Source of the DNA: Alphaproteobacteria bacterium
GTDB taxonomy: Bacteria; Pseudomonadota; Alphaproteobacteria; Puniceispirillales; Puniceispirillaceae
Direction of reading: 5' to 3'
DNA length: 7,679 bases
Assembly (NCBI GenBank): GCA_022425565.1
Contig: JAKMFG010000283.1
Coordinates: 1 to 7,679 of the forward strand
The notes beneath the pieces were generated by a model. The model was not told the DNA's origin and searched no databases. It was given only the letters and a program-made list of their open reading frames with translations. Positions 1 to 6,426 of the stretch are shown here, piece after piece; within the stretch, counting starts at the first letter, position 1, and each line of letters opens with the position of its first letter. The position numbers and the translations under genes were made by a program.

Positions 1-342
1 GTCGAGAGCCTGGTCGCCGCGCTTTATCTGGATAGCGGGATCGACCCGGTTCGGGCACTTGTGGTCGCGCCCTGGCCACTTGATGCGGCTGCGCCGGCCG
101 CCACCGAAAAAGACTCCAAATCACGGCTTCAGGAATTCGCCATGAGCAAGGGGCTGGCGCTGCCATGCTATAGCCTCGTGTCGCGCGAGGGACCGGATCA
201 TGCGCCGATGATGACCTATTCAGTCGCGCTTGACGGGTACGGCACCGAAACAGCCACGGCAGGTGCCAGAAAACATGCCGAACAGCAGGCGGCAACGCGT
301 ATGCTTGAGAGAATTGAACAAGGGAACACGTCGGATGGCTGA
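1..342 (+). CDS. rnc: Ribonuclease III, C-terminal part (5' end outside window)
   Basis: This is the 3' end of the double-stranded-RNA endonuclease that processes rRNA precursors and some mRNAs. The visible 113 codons begin inside the last helix of the nuclease domain. The VESLVAALYLDSG segment matches the family's (V)EALIGA-YLDGG signature, and its Glu (codon 2) sits where the family has the metal-binding Glu (E117 in E. coli). After a short Pro/Ala-rich linker, a double-stranded-RNA-binding domain runs from about codon 38 to 110. It shows the usual landmarks: SRLQEFA, a GPDHAP loop and a final KHAEQQAA helix. The two N-terminal thirds and the main nuclease signature are missing only because the window starts here. 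The stop codon overlaps the era start by 8 nt, so the two genes are probably cotranscribed and translationally coupled. The family assignment is firm. Confidence 0.95.
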   Translation, partial: VESLVAALYLDSGIDPVRALVVAPWPLDAAAPAATEKDSKSRLQEFAMSKGLALPCYSLVSREGPDHAPMMTYSVALDGYGTETATAGARKHAEQQAATRMLERIEQGNTSDG

Positions 343-1237
343 GGATACCCGCGCCGGCTTTGCCGCCCTGATCGGGGCGCCGAACGCCGGCAAGTCGACG
401 CTGATGAACGCCATGGTCGGGACCAAGGTGTCGATCGTCACGCCAAAGGTGCAGACGACGCGAAGCCGAATTAGGGGCATCGCTATGGAAGGCAGTGCCC
501 AGATCATTTTCATCGACACGCCCGGCATCTTTCAGCCGAAGCGTCGCCTTGACCGCGCCATGGTTCAGGCGGCATGGAAGGGGGCCGAAGACGGTGATGT
601 GCTGTTGCTTCTTCATGATTGCGCGCGCCGCGAGATCGATCCGGACACCGCCGCCATCGTCAAGCAGCTGGCAGCGTCCGGACGCCGTGCCTCGCTGGTT
701 CTGAACAAAATCGATCTTGCGCCGCAGGAACGGCTTCTGGAACGCGCAGACGAGATGGCGAAGCAGATGGAGTTCGAGCGCATCTTCATGGTGTCGGCCG
801 AGACCGGCAACGGCGTCGATGACCTGAAGCAATGGCTTGCCGACAAAATGCCTGCCAGCCCCTACCTGTTCGATCCCGAGGATTTGTCGGACATGCCGCT
901 TCGGCTTCTGGCGGCTGAGATTATGCGTGAAAAACTGTTCCTCAACCTGCATCAGGAACTTCCCTACCAGCTCACTGTCGAGACCGAGAAGTGGGAAGAG
1001 ATGGACGATGGCAGCGCGACGGTGAACCTGTCCATTTATGTGGCGCGGGAAGGCCATCGTGGAATCATTCTGGGCAAGCGCGGTACCACCATCAAGCGCA
1101 TCGGCACTGCTGCCCGCATTGAGCTTGAAGAGGCGCTCGGCCGGCGCATCCATGTGATGAGCCATGTGAAGTTCCGCAAGGACTGGATGGACGACGCCTC
1201 GCGCTATTCTGTCTGGGACCTGGATTACAATGCCTGA
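335..1237 (+). CDS. era: GTPase Era
   Basis: Era is an essential GTPase that binds 16S rRNA near its 3' end and assists 30S subunit maturation. The 300-residue product matches the family length (E. coli Era is 301). All GTPase motifs are visible: P-loop GAPNAGKST at 14-22, the TT switch I pair at 41-42, DTPG at 61-64, NKID at 124-127 and SAETG at 154-158. A C-terminal type II KH domain carries the GKRG loop at 247-250, inside the conserved ILGKRGTTIKRIG stretch. The frame is open upstream to an ATG at 230. The start at 335 is preferred because it begins at the conserved N-terminus, gives the normal length and has a purine-rich AAGGGA (about 319-324) before it. It overlaps rnc by 8 nt at its 5' end and recO by 8 nt at its 3' end. 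Confidence 0.98.
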   Translation: MAEDTRAGFAALIGAPNAGKSTLMNAMVGTKVSIVTPKVQTTRSRIRGIAMEGSAQIIFIDTPGIFQPKRRLDRAMVQAAWKGAEDGDVLLLLHDCARREIDPDTAAIVKQLAASGRRASLVLNKIDLAPQERLLERADEMAKQMEFERIFMVSAETGNGVDDLKQWLADKMPASPYLFDPEDLSDMPLRLLAAEIMREKLFLNLHQELPYQLTVETEKWEEMDDGSATVNLSIYVAREGHRGIILGKRGTTIKRIGTAARIELEEALGRRIHVMSHVKFRKDWMDDASRYSVWDLDYNA

Positions 1238-1976
1238 ATGGAACGAGGACGCACTGATCCTGTCAGTTCGGCCTCACGGTGAATCCAGCGCCGTTGTCTC
1301 GGTCCTCACGGTCGGACAGGGGCGCCATGCCGGACTGGTCCGTGGCGGCTCTTCCTCCCGCCTCCGCGGCACGCTTCAGCCCGGCAACCTTGTCCAGGCA
1401 TCATGGCGCGCACGGCTTCCTGAACAGCTCGGCCAGATGACACTCGAGCTCGGCAAGTCTGTGCCGGCACAATTCCTCGACGACCCGCTTCGGCTCGCTG
1501 GCCTTGCTTCGGCCTGTGCGTTGCTTGACGGCACGCTGCCGGAGCGCGAGTCGCAGCCAGGCCTGTTCGAGGGAACAGTTGCCCTGTTCGAGTTGCTGGC
1601 CATCGAGGATGCGGAGAACCGGTGGCTTGAGGGATATGTCAGGTGGGAGCTCGGATTGCTGCAGGCGGCGGGTTTCAGACTCGATCTGGCAAGCTGTGCC
1701 GTCACCGGAATGACCAACCGTCTGGCACATGTCAGCCCGAAATCGGGCCGTGCGGTGGCCGAGGGGGAAGCCGGGGAGTTCGCCGGACGCATGCTGGTCT
1801 TGCCGCAATTTCTCGGCGGTGTTGCCTGCAACCGACATGATTTCGAAGCCGGGCTCGCCCTGACCGGACATTTTTTCGAGCGCCGGGTCTTTGCCGCGCA
1901 CCATGTGGACCTGCCGCCGCAGCGACGTCGTCTCGCCGACCTTGTTGCAGGCATATATGGTGGCTCTACGGTATAG
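1230..1976 (+). CDS. recO: DNA repair protein RecO
   Basis: RecO is the RecFOR-pathway mediator that binds single-stranded DNA and SSB and helps load RecA at gaps. The 248-residue product is close to E. coli RecO (242). The N-terminal OB-fold region shows the expected pattern: LILSVRPHGESS at 9-20, a G-L-V-R-G-G turn at 35-40 and LQPGN at 49-53 followed by W59-R-A-R. The C-terminal helical part has the block starting at Cys156 (CAVTG, then SPKSGRAV) that I recall as typical of alphaproteobacterial RecO. The four-cysteine zinc site found in some RecO proteins, such as that of Deinococcus, is absent. The ATG overlaps the era stop and has no strong Shine-Dalgarno sequence of its own, which suggests translational coupling. 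Overall identity in this family is low, but order and motifs agree. Confidence 0.93.
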   Translation: MPEWNEDALILSVRPHGESSAVVSVLTVGQGRHAGLVRGGSSSRLRGTLQPGNLVQASWRARLPEQLGQMTLELGKSVPAQFLDDPLRLAGLASACALLDGTLPERESQPGLFEGTVALFELLAIEDAENRWLEGYVRWELGLLQAAGFRLDLASCAVTGMTNRLAHVSPKSGRAVAEGEAGEFAGRMLVLPQFLGGVACNRHDFEAGLALTGHFFERRVFAAHHVDLPPQRRRLADLVAGIYGGSTV

Positions 1977-1981
1977 CCACC
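1959..1981 (+). terminator. Perfect 7-bp hairpin across the recO stop codon
   Basis: GGTGGCT (1959-1965) and AGCCACC (1975-1981) are exact reverse complements with a 9-nt loop. The recO TAG stop (1974-1976) lies at the loop/right-arm junction. No run of T follows (the next bases are TCAATATC), so it is not a classical intrinsic terminator. It could be an mRNA 3'-end stabiliser, an RNase III site or a weak attenuator before parC. The base pairing is seen; any function is inferred. Confidence 0.35.
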
Positions 1982-2069
1982 TCAATATCTATTGGATATA
2001 ACTAGGCTGTTATTCACGGTGCCGGCCATGTCCGCCGGACTGCCGTTTCAATGATAAGGGTATGCGCTG
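1977..2069 (+). promoter_or_regulatory. recO-parC spacer: AT-rich patch, possible weak parC promoter, parC ribosome-binding site
   Basis: This is the only non-coding gap in the rightward gene run. Bases 1982-2013 are strikingly AT-rich for this genome and contain TATAAC (1997-2002), a 4/6 or better match to a -10 box. There is no convincing -35 box 16-18 nt upstream, so a promoter is only possible. The parC Shine-Dalgarno is probably TAAGGG (2055-2060), nine nt before the ATG at 2070. Both spacer hairpins are listed separately. parC could be read through from rnc-era-recO, have its own promoter, or both. Confidence 0.3.
2017..2045 (+). other. Possible leader hairpin upstream of parC
   Basis: CCGGC (2022-2026) pairs with GCCGG (2034-2038) around a 7-nt loop. 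The stem can extend outward by CGGTG (2017-2021) with TGCCG (2041-2045), three Watson-Crick pairs and two G-U pairs, across a 2-nt bulge at 2039-2040. TTTCA follows, which is a poor U-tract. The structure ends ten nt before the parC Shine-Dalgarno. It may be a leader or weak attenuator structure, or simply chance pairing in GC-rich DNA. Confidence 0.25.
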
Positions 2070-4292
2070 ATGAGCGACGACGTGGTGACCGGCACCGACG
2101 ACCGGATTATCGACACCGCCTTTTCGGCGGCGCTCAGCGAGCGATATCTCGCCTATGCGCTGTCGACCATTACCTCACGTTCGCTTCCCGATGTCCGTGA
2201 CGGCCTGAAACCGGTGCATCGCCGTCTGCTGTTTGCAATGCGCCAGCTGCGGCTGGATCCGGGGCAGGGCTTCAAGAAATCCGCTCGCGTTGTCGGCGAT
2301 GTCATGGGTAAATTCCACCCGCATGGCGATGCTGCGATCTATGACGCGATGGTCCGGCTGGCGCAGGAATTCGCGATGCGTTACCGGCTGGTCGACGGGC
2401 AGGGCAATTTCGGCAATATCGATGGCGATAATGCTGCCGCCATGCGCTACACAGAAGCGCGCATGACCGAGGTCGCGCAGCTGCTGCTCGATGGCATTGA
2501 CGAAGATACGGTCGATTTCCGTCCGACCTATGATGGTGAGTCCGAGGAGCCCTGCCTTCTTCCCGCCGGCATTCCGAATCTGCTGGCGAATGGCGCGCAA
2601 GGTATTGCGGTCGGCATGGCGACTTCGATCCCGCCGCACAATGTCACCGAACTTGCCGACGCCGCACTTCATCTTATCAAGCATCCGAACGCATCGGTGG
2701 ACACTCTGATGGGGTATGTCAGGGGCCCCGACTTCCCGACTGGCGGCATCCTCGTCGAGCCTGCCGACAGCATTCGCGAGGCCTATGCCACTGGGCGAGG
2801 CGGGTTCCGGGTGCGCGCCCGTTGGTCCGTCGAAAAGGAAAAGGGTGGTGCCTGGCAGGTCGTCGTTACCGAAATTCCCTATCAGGTGCAGAAATCCCGC
2901 CTGATTGAACGTATGGCCGACATGCTGCAGGCCAAAAAGCTGCCGTTTCTTGCCGATATCCGCGATGAATCGGCTGAGGACCTGCGCATCGTCCTTGAGC
3001 CGAAGAGCCGGCGTCTCGAGCCTGAAGTTGTGATGGAGAGCCTGTTCAAGCTGACTGACCTTGAAACGCGTGTGCCGCTGAACCTGAATGTGCTCGATTC
3101 CGATGGCCGCCCTGGAGTGATGTCGCTTCGCGAAACGCTGAATGCCTGGCTGGCGCATCGCCGCGAGGTTCTTGTCCGCCGCTCGAACTTCCGGCTTGGC
3201 AAGATCGCGTTACGTCTTGAGGTCCTCGAGGGTTATCTGGTCGTTTATCTCAATCTGGACGAGGTCATCGCCATCATCCGCGAGGCGGAGAGCCCGCGCG
3301 CCAGGCTGATGGAGCGGTTTGAGCTGACCGAGACACAGGCCAATGCCATTCTCGACATGCGGCTTCGTTCGCTTCGCCGGCTTGAAGAAATGGCGTTGAA
3401 GACCGAACGCGAGCAGCTGATCACCGAGCAGGAGGAGCTGACCGCGCTGGTTGGCGACGAGACCCTGCAATGGCAGCGCATCACCGGTGAAATCCGCGAC
3501 ATGAAATCCGTGTTCGCAAAGAGCGATGCGCGCCGTACCGACTGCGCCGAGGCGCCGGATATCGATGTCGACGCTGCTGAAATTCTGGTGGAGCGCGAGC
3601 CGATCACCGTCATCTGTTCGAAGAATGGCTGGATCCGCGCGATGAAGGGCCATCAGGACCTCGAGGCGGAATACAAGTTCAAGGAAGGTGATGGTCCGGC
3701 TTTCATTCTTCATGCCGAGACCACCGACAAGATTCTTCTGTTTGCCGAGAATGGACGCTTTTACACCCTGTCCGGCGACAAGCTGCCGCGCGGCCGCGGC
3801 TTTGGCGAGCCGGTCAGCCTGATGGTCGATCTTCCCGCCGATGTCGATATCGTCCGGCTGCTGAAGGCCGAGGGCAAGCGGATGCTGGTTGCTGCCAGCA
3901 CCGGACATGGTCTTCTGGTGCCGACTGAGGCGGCGCTGGCGCAGACAAGGTCCGGCAAGCAGGTACTGAATATTTCCGGCACGGCGCGGGCGGTGGCCTG
4001 CTGCGTTGCCGAGGGTGATATGGTCGCCTCGGTTGGGATGAACCGCAAGCTGCTGGTCTTCCCCATTGACGAAGTGCCGGAAATGACCCGCGGAAAGGGT
4101 GTGATCCTGCAGCGCTTCAAGGATGGTGGGCTTGCCGACGTCACCGTCTATTCCGCCGAGGCTGGCCTGTCATGGAAGGCCGGGGGTGGGCGTACGCGCA
4201 CCGAGCCGGACATGTCTGAATGGCTTGGCAAACGCGCTGGCACAGGCAAGATGCCGCCGACCGGCTTCCCGCGGCCTGCGCGCTTTACCTGA
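2070..4292 (+). CDS. parC: DNA topoisomerase IV subunit A
   Basis: ParC is the DNA-breaking and rejoining subunit of topoisomerase IV, which works with ParE (not in this window) to unlink daughter chromosomes. The product is 740 residues, close to E. coli ParC (752). The N-terminal breakage-reunion domain contains LPDVRDGLKPVHRR (39-52), KFHPHGDAAIYDAM (81-94) and the active-site RYTEARM with catalytic Tyr127. A long helical coiled-coil region spans about 355-480. The C-terminal DNA-wrapping beta-pinwheel covers about 510-695, with repeats such as the one around KLPRGRGFGEPV and the last one around RGKGVILQRFKDGG. A tail ending in GFPRPARF is typical of alphaproteobacterial ParC. ParC rather than GyrA is favoured by the short C-terminal domain, the lack of a recognisable GyrA-box (QRRGGKG) and the neighbourhood. 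The residue equivalent to E. coli Ser80 is Ala88 (see findings). Confidence 0.96.
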   Translation: MSDDVVTGTDDRIIDTAFSAALSERYLAYALSTITSRSLPDVRDGLKPVHRRLLFAMRQLRLDPGQGFKKSARVVGDVMGKFHPHGDAAIYDAMVRLAQEFAMRYRLVDGQGNFGNIDGDNAAAMRYTEARMTEVAQLLLDGIDEDTVDFRPTYDGESEEPCLLPAGIPNLLANGAQGIAVGMATSIPPHNVTELADAALHLIKHPNASVDTLMGYVRGPDFPTGGILVEPADSIREAYATGRGGFRVRARWSVEKEKGGAWQVVVTEIPYQVQKSRLIERMADMLQAKKLPFLADIRDESAEDLRIVLEPKSRRLEPEVVMESLFKLTDLETRVPLNLNVLDSDGRPGVMSLRETLNAWLAHRREVLVRRSNFRLGKIALRLEVLEGYLVVYLNLDEVIAIIREAESPRARLMERFELTETQANAILDMRLRSLRRLEEMALKTEREQLITEQEELTALVGDETLQWQRITGEIRDMKSVFAKSDARRTDCAEAPDIDVDAAEILVEREPITVICSKNGWIRAMKGHQDLEAEYKFKEGDGPAFILHAETTDKILLFAENGRFYTLSGDKLPRGRGFGEPVSLMVDLPADVDIVRLLKAEGKRMLVAASTGHGLLVPTEAALAQTRSGKQVLNISGTARAVACCVAEGDMVASVGMNRKLLVFPIDEVPEMTRGKGVILQRFKDGGLADVTVYSAEAGLSWKAGGGRTRTEPDMSEWLGKRAGTGKMPPTGFPRPARFT

Positions 4293-4308
4293 TGCGTCTG
4301 TTTGCTGA

Positions 4309-5043
4309 TCAGTCGGCGCGATCCGAATAGGCTTGCCAGCTGCCATCGACAAACACTTCGGCCGGCTGGAAACGCGACTTGTACATCATCTTCTGGCTGC
4401 CGGCGACGAAATAGCCCAGATAGAGCCATGGCAGGTCCTGCTCAACCGTGTATTTCAGTAGATCGAGGATCATATAGGTGCCAAGTGAGCGAGCCGTCTC
4501 GGCCGGGTCAAAAAAGGAATAGACGGCGCTCAGCCCGTCATCCTGAACATCTGTCAGGACACAGCCCACCAACCTGCCATCTTCGTCGCGGTAGCTTATG
4601 ATGCAGGATTCAATCGGACTGTTTTCAATCATCGAGATGAAGTCGTCCCGCCCCATATTCGCCATTTGGCCGTCGCTATGCCGGCCATTGATGTACTTCA
4701 GGAACAGGTTGTACTGCTCGTTGGTCGGGCGGATACGTCCGACGCTACGGGTCAGGTCGCTGTTTGCACGGTTGATCCTTGCAAGGTTACGGCCAGGCTT
4801 GAAGCCGTCTGCATCCACCCGCCAGGGAAGGCAGGCCTTGCATTGCGGGCAGACGGGCTTGTAGGCCCAGTTTTCCACCCGCCGAAAGCCAGCGCGTGCC
4901 AGTTCGTCGTGAAGCGACGGGTTTTCCGATATATCAACAGCCACACGCTGTTCCGTCCGCCCGCTGATGTAGGGGCAGTCGGACCGCATGCTGAGCCGCA
5001 TCTGGAGCGGCGGCAGATGTAAGAGGCGCTTATCCTGATCCAT
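4309..5043 (-). CDS. bpt: Aspartate/glutamate leucyltransferase (bacterial ATE-like N-end-rule transferase)
   Basis: This aminoacyl-tRNA-protein transferase is related to eukaryotic ATE1. Characterised bacterial Bpt enzymes move leucine from Leu-tRNA to proteins with N-terminal Asp or Glu, marking them for ClpS/ClpAP degradation in the cytosol. The 244-residue product has the N-terminal CPYISGR motif (Cys23), the cysteine block C65-x2-C68-x2-C71 before LPWRV, the conserved RSLGT segment in the C-terminal acyltransferase-like domain, and the signature LGYFVAGSQKMMYK (209-222) followed by F-x-P-x-E and W236. These cysteines resemble those of ATE-family N-terminal domains, which have been linked to Fe-S binding. 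Whether that holds here is unknown. Residues before CPY have the usual length, so the ATG at 5043 is reasonable although its ribosome-binding site is weak. It lies 74 nt downstream of ilvA and converges on parC. Leucyl rather than arginyl specificity is inferred from family. Confidence 0.93.
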   Translation of the reverse strand: MDQDKRLLHLPPLQMRLSMRSDCPYISGRTEQRVAVDISENPSLHDELARAGFRRVENWAYKPVCPQCKACLPWRVDADGFKPGRNLARINRANSDLTRSVGRIRPTNEQYNLFLKYINGRHSDGQMANMGRDDFISMIENSPIESCIISYRDEDGRLVGCVLTDVQDDGLSAVYSFFDPAETARSLGTYMILDLLKYTVEQDLPWLYLGYFVAGSQKMMYKSRFQPAEVFVDGSWQAYSDRAD

Positions 5044-5117
5044 GTCTTCAGGCTGTCCTGTTTCGGTGGGAGAGGCAAGGAAACAGATGCCGCACCCTTA
5101 TTGTCTGTTCCTGCTGT
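5044..5117 (-). promoter_or_regulatory. ilvA-bpt spacer with mutually exclusive stem-loops
   Basis: On the leftward transcript an AGGAACAGA arm (complement of 5104-5112) can pair with TCTGTTTCCT (complement of 5078-5087), with one bulged base and a 16-nt loop. The same middle arm, through CTGTTT (complement of 5081-5086), can instead pair with AAACAG (complement of 5058-5063) just upstream of bpt. The two pairings exclude each other. No U-tract follows either stem, so this is not an obvious terminator. I see no convincing promoter in this gap, and bpt may be read through from ilvA. Only the base complementarity is observed. Confidence 0.25.
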
Positions 5118-6338
5118 CTAGCTTGCGGAGCTGTCTTCAAGCTGCCGGACCAGGAAGTTTGATCCGCGAAGGTCGGCAATGATCTCGTCCACATGGTCCG
5201 GGCCGCGTGTTTCGATGACAGCATCGATCTTCGCCAGCTTGGCCGGCACGTCATAGAACAGCCGCTGGTGGTAGATTTCGACGATGTTGCCGCCGCAACG
5301 GCTGATCGAGGCGGTGATCGCCGCCAGCATGCCGGGCTCGTCCGAGATGTCGATGCGTAGCCGCGCGAGGCGGCCGTCGCTTGCCATGTTGCGGTTCAGG
5401 ATCGAGGCAAGCAGGCGCGGGTCGATATTGCCGCCACAGATCACCACGCCGACCTTTTTCTCGGCGAAGAGGGACGGGTGCTGCCAGATCGCGGCAATGC
5501 CGGCGGCGCCTGCGCCTTCGGACACGATCCGTTGCTGTTCGATCAGGCTGCCGACCGCCCATTCAAGCGACTGCTCATTGACCAACAGGATGTCGTCGAC
5601 AAGATTGCTGACCACTGGCTTGGTCACCCCACCCGGTTTCTTCACGGCAATGCCTTCGGCCAGCGTCTCGCCGCCACAGATGATGTCCTTGCCGGCGACA
5701 GCGAGTTTCATCGTCGGGTAGAGTTCGGTCTGGACACCATAGATTTTCAGGTTCGGGCGCATGTCGCGGGCGATGGTGGCAATACCGCCGATCAGCCCGC
5801 CGCCGCCAATCGGCACGACAAGCGCGTCCAGATCATCGCAATCTGTCAGCATTTCTAGCCCGGCCGTGCCCTGGCCAGTCATGACAAGCTCATTGTCATA
5901 GGGATGAATCAGGGACAGGCCGCGCTCTTCGACGAGCTGCGAGACCAGCCCCTCGCATTCATTCAGGTTACGCCCTTCGAGAACCACTTCAGCACCGAAT
6001 GAGCGGGTGCGCGATACCTTGGCGAAGGGTGTTTGTGCCGGCATCACGATGACGGCCGGTATGCCCATATTCATTGCGTGATAGGCAACGGCCTGGGCGT
6101 GATTACCCGCCGACATGGTGATTACGCCGCGTTCACGTTCCTTGGCGCCAAGGGCCTGCATCGCCATGAAGGCGCCGCGCGCCTTGAAAGATGAAGTGTG
6201 CTGAAGGTTTTCCAGCTTCAGCATAAGCTCGCAACCAAGTGTCCGCGACAGCATCGGAGCTGTAACGAATGGTGTGCGGATGGTCTGGCCTTCCAATAGC
6301 TCGGCGGCGTTCCGGATGTCGGATGCTGTGACTGTCAT
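5118..6338 (-). CDS. ilvA: Threonine ammonia-lyase with single C-terminal ACT domain
   Basis: This PLP fold-type II enzyme deaminates L-threonine (and usually L-serine) to 2-oxobutanoate and ammonia, the first step toward isoleucine or of threonine breakdown. The product is 406 residues, matching the short form with one ACT domain rather than the roughly 510-residue E. coli IlvA. Visible features are SSFKARGA with the PLP Schiff-base Lys52, SAGNHAQ (76-82), the phosphate-binding GGGG loop (178-181) and CGGN at 301-304, with Cys where many relatives have Ser. The ACT domain spans about 323-400, with DEPGMLAAI and GGNIVEIYHQR. The start at 6338 is chosen over an in-frame ATG at 6407. It has AAGGGAG (complement of 6345-6351) six nt upstream, and it begins at the conserved N-terminus. 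The 23-codon extension would run through a tandem repeat whose 17-bp unit is not a multiple of three. The symbol is by family; tdcB-like catabolic use is equally possible. Confidence 0.93.
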   Translation of the reverse strand: MTVTASDIRNAAELLEGQTIRTPFVTAPMLSRTLGCELMLKLENLQHTSSFKARGAFMAMQALGAKERERGVITMSAGNHAQAVAYHAMNMGIPAVIVMPAQTPFAKVSRTRSFGAEVVLEGRNLNECEGLVSQLVEERGLSLIHPYDNELVMTGQGTAGLEMLTDCDDLDALVVPIGGGGLIGGIATIARDMRPNLKIYGVQTELYPTMKLAVAGKDIICGGETLAEGIAVKKPGGVTKPVVSNLVDDILLVNEQSLEWAVGSLIEQQRIVSEGAGAAGIAAIWQHPSLFAEKKVGVVICGGNIDPRLLASILNRNMASDGRLARLRIDISDEPGMLAAITASISRCGGNIVEIYHQRLFYDVPAKLAKIDAVIETRGPDHVDEIIADLRGSNFLVRQLEDSSAS

Positions 6339-6349
6339 GATGGGCTCCC

Positions 6350-6383
6350 TTAGTCGGGGGAATTGGTTAGTCGGGGGAATTGG
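6350..6383. repeat. Perfect 17-bp tandem duplication in the ilvA leader
   Basis: TTAGTCGGGGGAATTGG occurs twice head to tail, at 6350-6366 and 6367-6383, with no mismatch. On the ilvA-sense strand the unit reads CCAATTCCCCCGACTAA. The final AA of the copy nearest ilvA forms the start of the AAGGGAG Shine-Dalgarno. Each copy also supplies UUCCC, which can pair with GGGAG. The repeat lies in the 88-nt hemB-ilvA spacer. It looks like a recent local duplication, and a regulatory effect is only inferred. Confidence 0.9.
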
Positions 6384-6407
6384 TCTGCGACCGGTTATCG
6401 CTGCCAA
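6379..6407 (-). promoter_or_regulatory. Possible weak ilvA promoter in the hemB-ilvA spacer
   Basis: Read leftward, TTGGCA (complement of 6402-6407) matches a -35 box at five of six positions. It is followed after exactly 17 nt by ACCAAT (complement of 6379-6384), which matches a -10 box at only three of six. The -10 candidate falls in the upstream copy of the 17-bp repeat. Without a better -10 this may be chance, and ilvA could be transcribed from the hemB promoter. Confidence 0.2.
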
Positions 6408-6426
6408 GGTCCCGCGTCAGCTGTTT

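Noticed and set aside
230..334. An upstream start for era at 230, giving 335 residues
   Set aside because: The extra 35 residues are the rnc dsRNA-binding domain read in another frame. The start at 335 gives the normal Era N-terminus and length.
2175..3158. A 327-codon leftward open frame inside parC
   Set aside because: It lies wholly within the conserved ParC catalytic domain and its translation resembles no family. It is a shadow of third-position GC bias.
6382..6392. GGTC-TGC-GACC inverted repeat in the hemB-ilvA spacer as a terminator
   Set aside because: The stem is only four pairs on the transcribed (leftward) strand and has no U-tract. The longer pairing works only on the strand that is not expected to be transcribed.
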